From Candidatus Omnitrophota bacterium (GTDB taxonomy: Bacteria > Ratteibacteria > UBA8468 > B48-G9 > DTJG01), in NCBI GenBank assembly GCA_023484085.1, contig JAMDAS010000001.1, forward strand, positions 64,001-99,487: a stretch of DNA of 35,487 nt, given 5' to 3'. The translations under genes and the position numbers were made by a program. The notes under the pieces are model-generated. The model made no database searches. It worked only from the letters and a program-made list of their open reading frames with translations, and had not been told where the DNA came from. Shown in pieces: positions 8,804 to 16,984 of this stretch (positions are counted from its first letter, which is position 1; each line of letters opens with the position of its first letter).

Positions 8804-9118
8804 AATCCAAACGCGGTCCGGGTATTTTTCAACACAGCAACTGGTTTCTCTAATCCGGTTCGTGTGATTTTTGATTCCATTTTACGTCCCAAAACTCAAG
8901 AAACACAGGAAACTGTTTCCACTCATTTTAGAACTACAATTCATCGTTATCACAAAGAGAAACATATCATTGACCGTTTAGTGGTTATACCGCTACGGTC
9001 AGGAATTTTGAAAATAGCACATGGTTTATCCGCCATGCATCATGGCCGTATCAACACATATGCAGCCTATATTCTTTTAATTTTGATACTTGTTCTTGTT
9101 TTAGTGATACTTATATAA
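8804..9118 (+). pseudogene. C-terminal remnant of a HyfB/NuoL-like membrane subunit
   Basis: The readable frame (about 105 residues before the stop at 9118) contains AVRVFFNTATGFSNPVRVIF, then FRTTIHRYHKEKHIIDRLV, HGRINTYAAYILLIL and a hydrophobic end. This pattern matches the C-terminus of proton-pumping membrane subunits of group 4 hydrogenases or complex I (HyfB-type). Everything upstream (the roughly twelve transmembrane helices) is absent. The frame instead runs back into the palindromic repeat, where a spurious GTG at 8693 extends it. Codon usage (CGG, CGT, CGC) is richer in G+C than the neighbours. It is most likely a decayed or imported fragment; a short expressed membrane peptide cannot be excluded. 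Confidence 0.6.
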
Positions 9119-9162
9119 TAAAATAGAAGAAATGTAAGAGTGATGTTGGAATGTAAAAATGA

Positions 9163-9168
9163 TATAAT
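9163..9168 (+). promoter_or_regulatory. Extended -10 promoter for the glutaredoxin-recJ pair
   Basis: TGATATAAT gives a perfect -10 box with the TGn extension; no good -35 is seen at 16-18 bp. It lies 27 bases before the ATG at 9196, and GGAGG at 9181-9185 is the Shine-Dalgarno. This is a normal leadered unit. Confidence 0.55.
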
Positions 9169-9195
9169 TATACGTAAATTGGAGGAAAGACAAAC

Positions 9196-9444
9196 ATGAA
9201 TAAGGAGATACTGCTTTTTGGAAAAAATGACTGCGGACTATGCCAGGGGTGGAAAAAGAAATTAGAGCATTTTAGCATTCCCTTCAAGTATATAGACATT
9301 GACAAGCCTGAAAATCTTGCAGAATTTACGTACCATGGATTTGCAAACATACCTGCTCTCATTGTAGGGGAGAAAAAATTTGAAGCCGTAAGACCATCTG
9401 ACATAACAATAGAAAACATCCAGTCAATGTTAAAGGAAAAATAA
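9196..9444 (+). CDS. Glutaredoxin-like / thioredoxin-fold protein
   Basis: 82 residues. The N-terminus MNKEILLFGKNDCGLCQGWK contains a redox CGLC pair after the first beta strand. FANIPALIVGEKKFE supplies the cis-proline region of the thioredoxin fold. It is probably a small thiol-disulphide or glutaredoxin-type protein of the cytoplasm; the redox partner is unknown. A clear GGAGG precedes it. Its stop codon abuts the ATG of the RecJ-like gene, so the two are co-translated. The link between a redox protein and a DHH nuclease is context only. Confidence 0.8.
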   Translation: MNKEILLFGKNDCGLCQGWKKKLEHFSIPFKYIDIDKPENLAEFTYHGFANIPALIVGEKKFEAVRPSDITIENIQSMLKEK

Positions 9445-11022
9445 ATGGTTTTTTCAGAACGTTTTCATGACATTCTTAAAGACATGGGTATTAAAGCGGA
9501 GGAGACAGAACCATTTCTTTTCCCGGAAGTTTCACACCTGTCTGACCCATTCCTGTTAAATGGCATAGAAAAAACATGTGAAATTATAAAAAAAACCATA
9601 TCCAACAAAGAAAAGGTATTTATATATGCAGATGGAGACATGGATGGAATTGCAGGAGCGGCAATCCTTAGCAATTTCTTTAAAATAACCGGAATTGATT
9701 TTGACGTAAAACTAACCCATAGACTTGAGAACTACGAAATAGATGAAACCCTCATAGAAAATATATTGAAAATGGGTTATTCCCTTTTATTTATTATTGA
9801 TTCAGGAACAAACTCAGAAAAGGCATTACGTTATTGTGAATCCAGTTCTCTTACCACGATTATCATAGACCACCATATTTTTAACCAAAAATATAAATTT
9901 TCTCATGTGCATTTTATAAATCCTTATATAGATGAAAATAGTTTTTACACCGGTATGACATCAGCGGGCTTGACTTTCAAACTTATCCATGCATTAAAAA
10001 TCTATCTTCCTTTTTTTCCTGAAGAATGTTTTATTTCCTCTGTTGAACTTGCAACCATGGGAACCTTAAATGATTACCCGCCTCTAAAAGGGGAAAACAG
10101 GGTAATCATAAAAATAGGATTACGGCTCCTTGAAAATACAAATATTTTAGGTCTTAAATTATTCCAGGAATATTTTTATGTTCCGAGAAAAACAGATGAG
10201 ATTGAAACCATAACCTTTTTTTTAAATCCCAGGCTGAATGCCCCGGGAAGATTTGGAAAGCCTGAAATATCCTTTAAACTGCTTACTTCAAATAATCGGG
10301 ATGAATGTGAAAATGCCCTGAAAGAAATTGAGAATCTTTCAAAAAAGAAACAAAAAATTTTAAAGAATATATCTTCAAAAAACAATAAAATATATGGAAA
10401 CGATTATTCTTTTTCAATTCTTCATGATATCCCTGTATCATTTTCAGGTATAATTGCATCCAGGGCAGCAGAAAAATGTCAAAAACCATCATTCGTAGGC
10501 ATAGTTTCCGATAATGTCATACAAGGGTCTGCCAGAGGGTTTAACATGGTAAATCTTCATGATTTTTTTTCAAAAGAAAAAAATATTTTTCTTTCATTTG
10601 GCGGGCATAAAAATGCCGTAGGATTTAAATTCAGAAAAGAGAACACAGATAAAATAAAAAAATTATGGGAATCTATGGAAATAAAAGAAAAAAATGTTGC
10701 AAAAAGTCGTAAAATATACGACATCCCGATAGAAAAATTAGAGATTGATTTTATAAAAGAGCTTCAATTACTTAAACCTTTTGGAGAAGGCCACCCTGAA
10801 ATATTCTTAAGGTCCCAGCCGGTAAAAATCACAAAAATAGCCAGGAAAGAAAAAAAACAATGGATTACATGGATAAAACAGGGGAATTCCCTTTTTGAAG
10901 CCCATTTCCCGGATTCCAAACCTTTGCCTGATTCAGAAATTTCAATTATTTATATTCCAAGAATCAAAAAACTACACAATGATTTTTTTCTTATCTGGCT
11001 TGACATTAAAAATTATACATAA
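9445..11022 (+). CDS. recJ: RecJ-like single-strand DNA exonuclease (DHH/DHHA1)
   Basis: 525 residues. DHH superfamily motifs in order: YADGDMDGIAG (about 61-71), FIIDSGTN (about 117), IIIDHHIF (about 139-146), NPRLNAPGRF in the RecJ core, and the DHHA1 signature SFGGHKNAVGF. A GSARG stretch precedes the last motif, as in RecJ. RecJ degrades single-stranded DNA 5' to 3' in recombination and mismatch repair. Motif I has Gly in place of the usual first Asp (ADGDMDG rather than DYDADG), and the protein is a little shorter than typical RecJ, so a divergent DHH phosphoesterase is the alternative. Confidence 0.85.
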   Translation: MVFSERFHDILKDMGIKAEETEPFLFPEVSHLSDPFLLNGIEKTCEIIKKTISNKEKVFIYADGDMDGIAGAAILSNFFKITGIDFDVKLTHRLENYEIDETLIENILKMGYSLLFIIDSGTNSEKALRYCESSSLTTIIIDHHIFNQKYKFSHVHFINPYIDENSFYTGMTSAGLTFKLIHALKIYLPFFPEECFISSVELATMGTLNDYPPLKGENRVIIKIGLRLLENTNILGLKLFQEYFYVPRKTDEIETITFFLNPRLNAPGRFGKPEISFKLLTSNNRDECENALKEIENLSKKKQKILKNISSKNNKIYGNDYSFSILHDIPVSFSGIIASRAAEKCQKPSFVGIVSDNVIQGSARGFNMVNLHDFFSKEKNIFLSFGGHKNAVGFKFRKENTDKIKKLWESMEIKEKNVAKSRKIYDIPIEKLEIDFIKELQLLKPFGEGHPEIFLRSQPVKITKIARKEKKQWITWIKQGNSLFEAHFPDSKPLPDSEISIIYIPRIKKLHNDFFLIWLDIKNYT

Positions 11023-11067
11023 ATATTCACTGAACCCCGTCTCAGTGATTGAAATGAAAATGTTCAG

Positions 11068-11149
11068 AGATAAGTTATGGATTGCTCTTTATATCTTTAT
11101 AAAGATAAATGCTTCAAATAAAGATTTAAAGACAATCCAAACTTACTTC
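11068..11149. repeat. Hairpin repeat copy 2 (TAAGTT-TGGATTG family), long form
   Basis: The outer arms GATAAGTTATGGATTG and CAATCCAAACTTAC match copy 1 at 993-1040. Here they flank a longer centre that contains the perfect 16-base palindrome TATCTTTATAAAGATA. It fills most of the 138 bp between the convergent recJ and rpmB genes and could act as a bidirectional transcript end, although no T-tract is attached. Nothing else is seen in this gap. Confidence 0.65.
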
Positions 11150-11160
11150 AAACGTCGCGT

Positions 11161-11370
11161 TCACAGGGGATTAACGATAACGGGCTTAACAGGCTTGGTT
11201 ATTTTTCCTGATTTGATACACTGCGTACAGACACCTGCTCTTTTTTTGATACCACCTATTTCAATAAAGATGTTTTGAACGTTGGGTTTCCAGTATCTTC
11301 TCGTTTTTTTATTGGAATGGCTTACGTTATTTCCTGCCCGTGGTGTTTTACCACATATCTCGCATTTCAC
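11161..11370 (-). CDS. rpmB: 50S ribosomal protein L28
   Basis: 69 residues. [20 protein letters not shown] followed by [12 protein letters not shown] is the L28 signature, and the CEIC/CTQC pairs form the zinc-binding version. The start is GTG at 11370, overlapping the stop of the O-antigen ligase gene by four bases (GTGA). A strong GGAGGG Shine-Dalgarno lies inside the upstream gene. Coupling a ribosomal protein to an envelope gene is unusual and may only reflect chromosome packing. Confidence 0.95.
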   Translation of the reverse strand: MKCEICGKTPRAGNNVSHSNKKTRRYWKPNVQNIFIEIGGIKKRAGVCTQCIKSGKITKPVKPVIVNPL

Positions 11371-13121
11371 TTTTTTACCCTCCCTTTTTCCATTTTGGGC
11401 AATTTTTCTAATTTATCAAGAACAAAATTTGCATATTTGTCCTTTGGTTTTATTGCTATTACCTCTTTTAAATATTCCACAGCCTTTTTTTCATTATTGT
11501 CATACATTATACTTATGGAAGCAAGTGAGTCAAGAACATTAACGTTATACGGGTCAAACCATAGAGCTGTCTCAAAGTATTTTTCTGCCTCCTGCCCATC
11601 GTGTAAATTCATATAAATAATCCCGATATTTTCATCTGTTTCAGCAAAATGTGGAAAAAGGGATTTGTTTATAAATTGATATACATTAAGAGCTTTCCCG
11701 TATTTCCCCATCTGTGCATATGCATAAGCCATCTTGTAGTAGGCTATGACGTCATAATGGTCTATCGCACATGCTTTTTTATAATTCCTGACAGATGACT
11801 TGTAAAAACCCATATCCCTGTATGCGATAGCCTTTTTAAGATATACGTCAGGAACAATGCGATAATAAATGCCCCGGACCGCAAGAAAAAGAGAAACAAA
11901 AATTATTATCCCATAAAAAATTTTATTAAGGGAAATTTTATTAATAACAGAGAATTCATATTTTCTTCCTGAAAAAGCAGCCGCAGAACCAACAATAAAC
12001 CAGAAAAACATGGATGTTGAAGGATTTGCAAGATTTATGGAAAGAATATTATCAATCAGGACACCGACAATCGCAGGAATAATAAAAATAGACCAGTGAA
12101 ATTCTTCATATTTTTTATTTCTCAGACAACTTGATATGGCTATAACAGCAACCGCAATAAATAATACCACACCAATAATGCCATGCTGGGACCATAATTC
12201 CAGGTAAATGTCATGAGGGTGATTTGTTAAAGGGGTGGCTTCAGGTCTTAAAAAATATGGTCTGTACCTGAAATAGGGATAAAAATTCATAAAATTACCT
12301 GTGCCCCATCCAAGAAATGGTTTTGCCAAAATCATCTGCCATGTGCCTCTCCATATAAAGTATCTTATATTATGTAAAAATTTATGTTCAATCTGTGGAA
12401 ATAATATAGAAAAACCAATTATACCTGCAACAAAACCAATCCATTTGATATAAGAGGGATTTTTTCTTCTAAAGAACAGAAAAAGCACAAAAGCCAGACC
12501 AACAACATAGGCAGCAAGTGTTGACCGTGTTTTAAGAATGAACAGAGTAATAAACGTCAACAACAAGTAAATAACACCATATACGTTCCATTTCCTTTTC
12601 AGAAAATAAAAAGAAAGAAATGCAGGCATAATAAGAAACCCGGCAAAAAAATCAGGGTTCCCAAACATTGAGACTGGATATTTGGGGGGAATTATGGATT
12701 CAATTATCCCGATTATACAGGCAATAACTGCTGATATGGACCATATAATTGCATCTTCCTGTTTCCATTCCCATGTAAGTCCGACAAGAAAAAGCAGGAA
12801 GTAAAGAAGATAGTTTTCCATATATTTTGCCGCAGCATATTTAAAAGGGGCATAAAAACATCCAATAAGAATCCAGACAAAAAACGCACTCCCTGCAAAA
12901 AATGTTAATCTATCAAATTCAAAACCATTCTTTTTTCTATATAAATAATAAATGCCAACCAGGGATACGAAAATGGAGCCTATAACACTTTTTATAAGTG
13001 TATAGTTATATTCTCCCGGAAAACTGCTGAAATTAACCAATGCGGCAAGAACAAAAAAAACGAATGGAAGCACCAGCCTGAAAACATCCACTTTTTTTGT
13101 TTCTGTTTTTACGTTTTTCAT
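11367..13121 (-). CDS. O-antigen ligase family membrane protein with C-terminal TPR repeats
   Basis: 584 residues. About ten to twelve hydrophobic helices span residues 15-420. The periplasmic loop has the Wzy_C/O-antigen ligase signature [14 protein letters not shown], then [18 protein letters not shown] with the key His. From about residue 430 to 580 come tetratricopeptide units ([59 protein letters not shown]). Such proteins transfer O-antigen or glycans onto lipid A core or proteins. The TPR tail suggests a protein partner, and PglL-type O-oligosaccharyltransferases often have such tails. It follows the CYTH-kinase gene by 10 bp and overlaps rpmB. Confidence 0.88.
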   Translation of the reverse strand: MKNVKTETKKVDVFRLVLPFVFFVLAALVNFSSFPGEYNYTLIKSVIGSIFVSLVGIYYLYRKKNGFEFDRLTFFAGSAFFVWILIGCFYAPFKYAAAKYMENYLLYFLLFLVGLTWEWKQEDAIIWSISAVIACIIGIIESIIPPKYPVSMFGNPDFFAGFLIMPAFLSFYFLKRKWNVYGVIYLLLTFITLFILKTRSTLAAYVVGLAFVLFLFFRRKNPSYIKWIGFVAGIIGFSILFPQIEHKFLHNIRYFIWRGTWQMILAKPFLGWGTGNFMNFYPYFRYRPYFLRPEATPLTNHPHDIYLELWSQHGIIGVVLFIAVAVIAISSCLRNKKYEEFHWSIFIIPAIVGVLIDNILSINLANPSTSMFFWFIVGSAAAFSGRKYEFSVINKISLNKIFYGIIIFVSLFLAVRGIYYRIVPDVYLKKAIAYRDMGFYKSSVRNYKKACAIDHYDVIAYYKMAYAYAQMGKYGKALNVYQFINKSLFPHFAETDENIGIIYMNLHDGQEAEKYFETALWFDPYNVNVLDSLASISIMYDNNEKKAVEYLKEVIAIKPKDKYANFVLDKLEKLPKMEKGRVKK

Positions 13122-13131
13122 GATTTTTATG

Positions 13132-14052
13132 TCATCCTGATTTTTTCATTATAATTTTTTTTATTTTTTCTTCAGATTTTTTTAACATATCATCATCATT
13201 ATTAATTATACAGTCATAATATTTTTTACAGGATTCAACTCTCCCGGCATTTTCAAGCCTTTCTTCAATCTGTTCTTTTTTATTAAATCCTCTTTCATTC
13301 AGCCTTTTTTTTATAGTCCTGACAGGAGCATCTATAAGTATCAAAACAGCCTCAGGGAATATTTTTCTGACGTGTAAAACATTCCCAAGGTTTATTATAC
13401 CAAGAAGATTTTTCCCTGAAAGAAGATAATCAAACGTTTCCTTCCATGGAATCCCATAGCTCATCCCAAAAAGATAATCCCTGTATTCAATAAAAGCACC
13501 TGAAGAAGCAAGGGTTCTAAATTTATCTTTTGAAACAAATACATATTCTGATTCCGTTCTGATATTTTTTCTTGGCTCTCTTGTACAATATCTTGGCAGA
13601 ATTTCTATGAGTTCTTCACATCCCAGGTCATGCAGGATAGTTGTTTTCCCTGAACAGCTTGCCCCATCAAGAAGAAAAAGAGTCCCTGTTTTTTTGGTCT
13701 TATGAAGCTTTATCCTGTATAAATGGGAATTTTCATACATTTTTACCATTTCTCCATAGGACCATGGTATCATTTCCGGAAATGATATATCAAACGTTTT
13801 TATCAGATTTTCAATAATCCTGCATGTCTCTTTTTCTATAGCCCCTTCTATTTCAATAAAATCTCCAAGTCCCTTTATTTTATCAAGATTAATAACCACA
13901 TCATGACTGAATCTATAAGTTTTTCTTTCTTTTGATACAGAAGTATCTGTCTGTAAACCGGAATATATTAATTGTGCCTCAATGGAAATACATTTTTGTT
14001 CAGCTCTATCTATATTATCACAGTATGCCTTCAACTTAATGTTTTTATCCAT
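13132..14052 (-). CDS. CYTH-like domain fused to a guanylate kinase domain
   Basis: 306 residues from the ATG at 14052; a GTG at 14058 is also possible. Residues 1-103 resemble a CYTH (class IV adenylate cyclase/triphosphatase) domain. They keep LDKIKGLGDFIEIEG and the end motif SYGEMV but lack the middle strands between QTDT and the RFSHDVV region. The ExExK start motif is NIKLK, so the catalytic Glu residues are lost. Residues about 122-300 are guanylate-kinase-like: P-loop GASCSGKTT, PRYCTREPR, EYVFVSKDKFRTLASSGAFIE, GIPW, and IDAPVRTIKKRLNERG. The GMP-kinase residues are partly kept; the usual DVQGA segment reads INLGN. The CYTH part may be a sensor or anchor. Downstream partners are the O-antigen ligase and rpmB. 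Confidence 0.75.
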   Translation of the reverse strand: MDKNIKLKAYCDNIDRAEQKCISIEAQLIYSGLQTDTSVSKERKTYRFSHDVVINLDKIKGLGDFIEIEGAIEKETCRIIENLIKTFDISFPEMIPWSYGEMVKMYENSHLYRIKLHKTKKTGTLFLLDGASCSGKTTILHDLGCEELIEILPRYCTREPRKNIRTESEYVFVSKDKFRTLASSGAFIEYRDYLFGMSYGIPWKETFDYLLSGKNLLGIINLGNVLHVRKIFPEAVLILIDAPVRTIKKRLNERGFNKKEQIEERLENAGRVESCKKYYDCIINNDDDMLKKSEEKIKKIIMKKSG

Positions 14053-14061
14053 TATCACTTA

Positions 14062-14070
14062 ATTATAACA
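14062..14070 (-). promoter_or_regulatory. Extended -10 promoter for the CYTH-kinase operon
   Basis: On the minus strand TGTTATAAT is a perfect -10 with a TGn extension. Nine bases separate it from the ATG at 14052, so the leader would be only 1-3 bases. No convincing -35 is seen. Confidence 0.5.
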
Positions 14071-14098
14071 CAAGGTTTGAAAAAAGAAGACTGAAATT

Positions 14099-14127
14099 TT
14101 TATACACATATAATAATGTGATATTAT
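14099..14127 (+). promoter_or_regulatory. Promoter for lysC, probably leaderless
   Basis: TTTATA (14099-14104), 17 bp, TATTAT (14122-14127), then six bases and the ATG at 14134. An overlapping TATAAT at 14125-14130 is three bases from the ATG. There is no Shine-Dalgarno. Confidence 0.45.
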
Positions 14128-14133
14128 AATAAA

Positions 14134-15336
14134 ATGAAAATTGTTCAAAAATATGGTGGAAGTTCAGTAGGAGATATTGAAAAAATCAAGATTGTTGCAG
14201 ATAAAGCGGTTAAACAAAAAAAAGCGGGAAATGAAGTGGTAATAGTAGTTTCTGCAATGGGAAAAACCACTGATTCTCTTTTTTCCCTTGCAAAACAAAT
14301 AAATACGGCACCCCCAACAAGGGAATTGGACCTTCTTCTTTCAACCGGTGAAATTGTCTCTGTTGCCCTTTTATGCATGGCAATAGAAAATCTTGGTTAC
14401 AAGGCAATTGGATTACCAGGTTTTCTTGCAGGAATCTATACTGATACCGTGCATACAAAAGCAAAAATAAAAAAAATAGACCCCAAAAAAATACTTGAAG
14501 AGATTGCAAATGATAAAATTGTAGTGATAGCGGGTTTCCAGGGAATCAGTGCTGAGGATAATATTACTACCCTGGGTAGAGGTGGCTCAGATCTTACTGC
14601 TATTGCCATAGCAGGGGCAATTGGTGCAGATAGATGTGAAATATACACTGATGTTGAAGGCGTTTTTACAACTGACCCAAGGATTGTCCCTGATGCAAAA
14701 ACCATCCCGCTAATCTCATACGAGGAAATGCTGGAAATGGCTTCTACAGGCGCAAAAGTCATGCAGGCAAGAGCAGTTGAAATTGCCCGGAAATATAAAA
14801 TACCTTTTATAGTGAAATCAACCTTTTCCGAAAGAGGTGGAACTATGGTAAAAGAAATGAAATTGGAGGAAGGCGCAATTGTAACATCAGTTACACTTGA
14901 TGAAAACCAGGCAAAAATAACGTTTTTCCACGTTCCTGATAAACCGGGAATAGCGGCACAAATTTTTGGAGAATTGGGTAAAGAGCATATAAATATTGAT
15001 ATAATTGTTCAGAACGTCAGCAAAGAAAATTATACGGACCTGTCTTTTACAGTGGCTTCATCAGATATGGAACGTGCCATTAAAATTTCCAAAAAAGAAG
15101 GGAAAAAATTGGGTGCCACTAACATTATTTGTGACGATAATATTGCAAAAATAACGATTATAGGACTTGGTATGGCAAACCATCCTGGAGTTGCGGCAAG
15201 AATGTTTAAATCTTTAGCACAAGAAAACGTAAACATAGAAATGATAAGCACATCTGAAATAAAGATTTCATGTGTTATTAAAAAAAACCAGGGTAAAAAA
15301 GCATTAAAAGCAATACATGATGAATTTTTCAAATAA
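14134..15336 (+). CDS. lysC: Aspartate kinase
   Basis: 400 residues with the aspartokinase opening KIVQKYGGSSVGD, then VVSAMGKTTDSL, ITTLGRGGSDLTA and CEIYTDVEGVFTTDPR. Two ACT regulatory domains follow from about residue 260 (KITFFHVPDKPGIAAQIFGE and KITIIGLGMANHPGVAARMF). It phosphorylates aspartate, the first step to lysine/DAP, threonine and methionine; dapA, the next committed lysine enzyme, lies at 19115-19987 in another operon. The ACT domains imply feedback inhibition, likely by lysine and/or threonine. The glycosyltransferase start follows the stop by 6 bases. Confidence 0.97.
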   Translation: MKIVQKYGGSSVGDIEKIKIVADKAVKQKKAGNEVVIVVSAMGKTTDSLFSLAKQINTAPPTRELDLLLSTGEIVSVALLCMAIENLGYKAIGLPGFLAGIYTDTVHTKAKIKKIDPKKILEEIANDKIVVIAGFQGISAEDNITTLGRGGSDLTAIAIAGAIGADRCEIYTDVEGVFTTDPRIVPDAKTIPLISYEEMLEMASTGAKVMQARAVEIARKYKIPFIVKSTFSERGGTMVKEMKLEEGAIVTSVTLDENQAKITFFHVPDKPGIAAQIFGELGKEHINIDIIVQNVSKENYTDLSFTVASSDMERAIKISKKEGKKLGATNIICDDNIAKITIIGLGMANHPGVAARMFKSLAQENVNIEMISTSEIKISCVIKKNQGKKALKAIHDEFFK

Positions 15337-15342
15337 TCTTTG

Positions 15343-16503
15343 ATGAAAATAGTCCATATAATTACAAGAATGATTATTGGCGGAGCCCAGGAAAATACAC
15401 TTTATACTGTAACCGGCCTGCTTCAAAAAGGATATGATGTTACTCTTGTTTCAGGTCCATCATCAGGACCTGAGGGCAGTCTTGAAGAACTTATCAGGCA
15501 AAAAAACATCCCTTTTAAAAAAATCAGAAACCTTGTCCGGCAAATAAACCCTTTTATTGACGTTATCGCCTTTTTCAGGATTGCCATGCTATTAAGAAAA
15601 GAACGTTTTGACATAGTCCATACCCATAGTGCAAAAGCCGGGATTCTCGGAAGAGTTGCCGCAGGAATATTTTCTCCATCCTCTATTACTATCCACACTA
15701 TCCATGGCTTATCCTTCCACCCCTATCAAAACAGATTGAAAAACAGGTTTTACGTATTTTATGAAAAAATAGCGGATTTTTTTACGGATTACTATGTTTC
15801 CGTCAGTGAAATTATGGTTAAAAGATGCCTTGACGCAGGTATTGGAAAAAAAAAGAAATTTTCAATTATCAGAAGTGGTTTTGACGTTAAAAAATACATG
15901 GAAGCGGACACTATGAGGGAAAAAACGAGACAGGCGTTGGGGATAAAAGAAAATGAAATACTTCTCGGTATGATTGGAAGACTGTTTTACCTGAAAGGAC
16001 ATGATTATCTTCTTAACGTATTTTCAAAAATGACAAAAGATTATCCAGGGTTAAAACTTTTGATTATAGGCGGAGGTATACTTCAAAATAAATTTGAAAC
16101 ATTTGTAAAAAAAAATAATATTTCAGAAAAAGTTATTTTTACGGGACTTGTAAAAGGGGAAAAAATTCCTGAGCTTGTAAGTGCAATGGATTTTGGGGTT
16201 CATACAAGCTTAAGAGAGGGACTTCCCAAAGCTGTGGCACAAATTATGGCGGGTGGAAAACCTGTAATTGCTTTTGACGTGGATGGAACAAAAGAAATCG
16301 TCAGGGATTCCTTTACGGGTTTTCTTGTCCCGGCAAAAGATGAAGTAATCCTTGAAGAAAAAATTTCCATTTTGATTAAAGACCCTGTTTTCAGACAAAA
16401 AATGGGAAATAACAGCCGGAAGATTATTGAACAGAATTTTTCAACAGAAAAAATGCTTGATGAAATAGAAAAATTATATTTAAATATCGTAAATACCCGG
16501 TAA
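15343..16503 (+). CDS. Glycosyltransferase family 4 (GT-B) protein
   Basis: 386 residues from the ATG at 15343; a TTG one codon upstream extends the frame but is unneeded. N-terminal motif KIVHIITRMIIGGAQENTL has the Gly-Gly-Ala-Glu/Gln loop, followed by IVHTHSAKAGILGR and TIHGLSFH. The donor domain begins around residue 200 and has MIGRLFYLKGHDYLL and HTSLREGLPKAVAQIMAGGK, the GT4 E-x7-E-like region. It probably adds a sugar to a lipid-linked or surface glycan; donor and acceptor are unknown. It shares a transcript with lysC. Confidence 0.92.
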   Translation: MKIVHIITRMIIGGAQENTLYTVTGLLQKGYDVTLVSGPSSGPEGSLEELIRQKNIPFKKIRNLVRQINPFIDVIAFFRIAMLLRKERFDIVHTHSAKAGILGRVAAGIFSPSSITIHTIHGLSFHPYQNRLKNRFYVFYEKIADFFTDYYVSVSEIMVKRCLDAGIGKKKKFSIIRSGFDVKKYMEADTMREKTRQALGIKENEILLGMIGRLFYLKGHDYLLNVFSKMTKDYPGLKLLIIGGGILQNKFETFVKKNNISEKVIFTGLVKGEKIPELVSAMDFGVHTSLREGLPKAVAQIMAGGKPVIAFDVDGTKEIVRDSFTGFLVPAKDEVILEEKISILIKDPVFRQKMGNNSRKIIEQNFSTEKMLDEIEKLYLNIVNTR

Positions 16504-16512
16504 ACGGTGTTT

Positions 16513-16537
16513 GAAATAAGTTTGGTTCGTCTTTGAG
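16513..16537. repeat. Diverged single arm of the TAAGTT-TGGATTG repeat family
   Basis: GAAATAAGTTTGGTTCGTCT with trailing TTGAG resembles the reverse complement of copy 1 (AATAAGTTTGGATTGTCTTT). Only one arm is present. It supplies the GAGG Shine-Dalgarno of the next gene. The relationship is by eye and weaker than for the other two copies. Confidence 0.35.
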
Positions 16538-16542
16538 GCAAA

Positions 16543-16977
16543 ATGAAAAACAGTATTATTGTGCAGGTAAACATAGAAAGTCTGAACCTGATATCCGAAT
16601 TCTTACAGGAAAAAGCCATCGCGGAACGTCTGCCTTCAAGAAAAATGTGGGAAATTTTATTAGCTATTGATGAAATATGTTCCCAGATTATAGAGATTAT
16701 TGACAATGACCCATCCGAAATCAAAATGGAGTTAACGTGGGAAAAGAAAACAAACATGATTGTAATTATGATAAAAACCGATTGTTTTGCTTTTAACCCT
16801 ATGGAAATTGAAAAATTTAAAAATGAAGATGAACAATCCTTAGAGGGAATGGAATTATCCCTTGTTAAACAAATGGTGGATGAAGTTCATTATTTTAGAA
16901 AAAACAACATGAACGTATTAACCATAAAGAAATTTTTAAAATCAAAAAAGAAAAAAGATACAAAGGCACAAAGCTAA
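16543..16977 (+). CDS. RsbW-like anti-sigma HATPase-fold protein, probably ATP-binding defective
   Basis: 144 residues. The layout follows the HATPase_c_2 anti-sigma kinase family: an N-terminal strand and helix, the core helix WEILLAIDEICSQIIEIID, a strand, then FNPMEIEKF, GMELSLVKQMVDEVHYFRK and a final NVLTIKKFL strand. In RsbW/SpoIIAB the core helix carries an N-box Asn that holds Mg-ATP; here that position is Gln or Ile. The G1 DxGxG motif is replaced by KTDCFAF. It may bind a sigma factor or anti-anti-sigma partner without kinase activity. GAGG lies 5-8 bases before the ATG. It converges on folC with a 7 bp gap. Confidence 0.7.
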   Translation: MKNSIIVQVNIESLNLISEFLQEKAIAERLPSRKMWEILLAIDEICSQIIEIIDNDPSEIKMELTWEKKTNMIVIMIKTDCFAFNPMEIEKFKNEDEQSLEGMELSLVKQMVDEVHYFRKNNMNVLTIKKFLKSKKKKDTKAQS

Positions 16978-16984
16978 ATTATAA

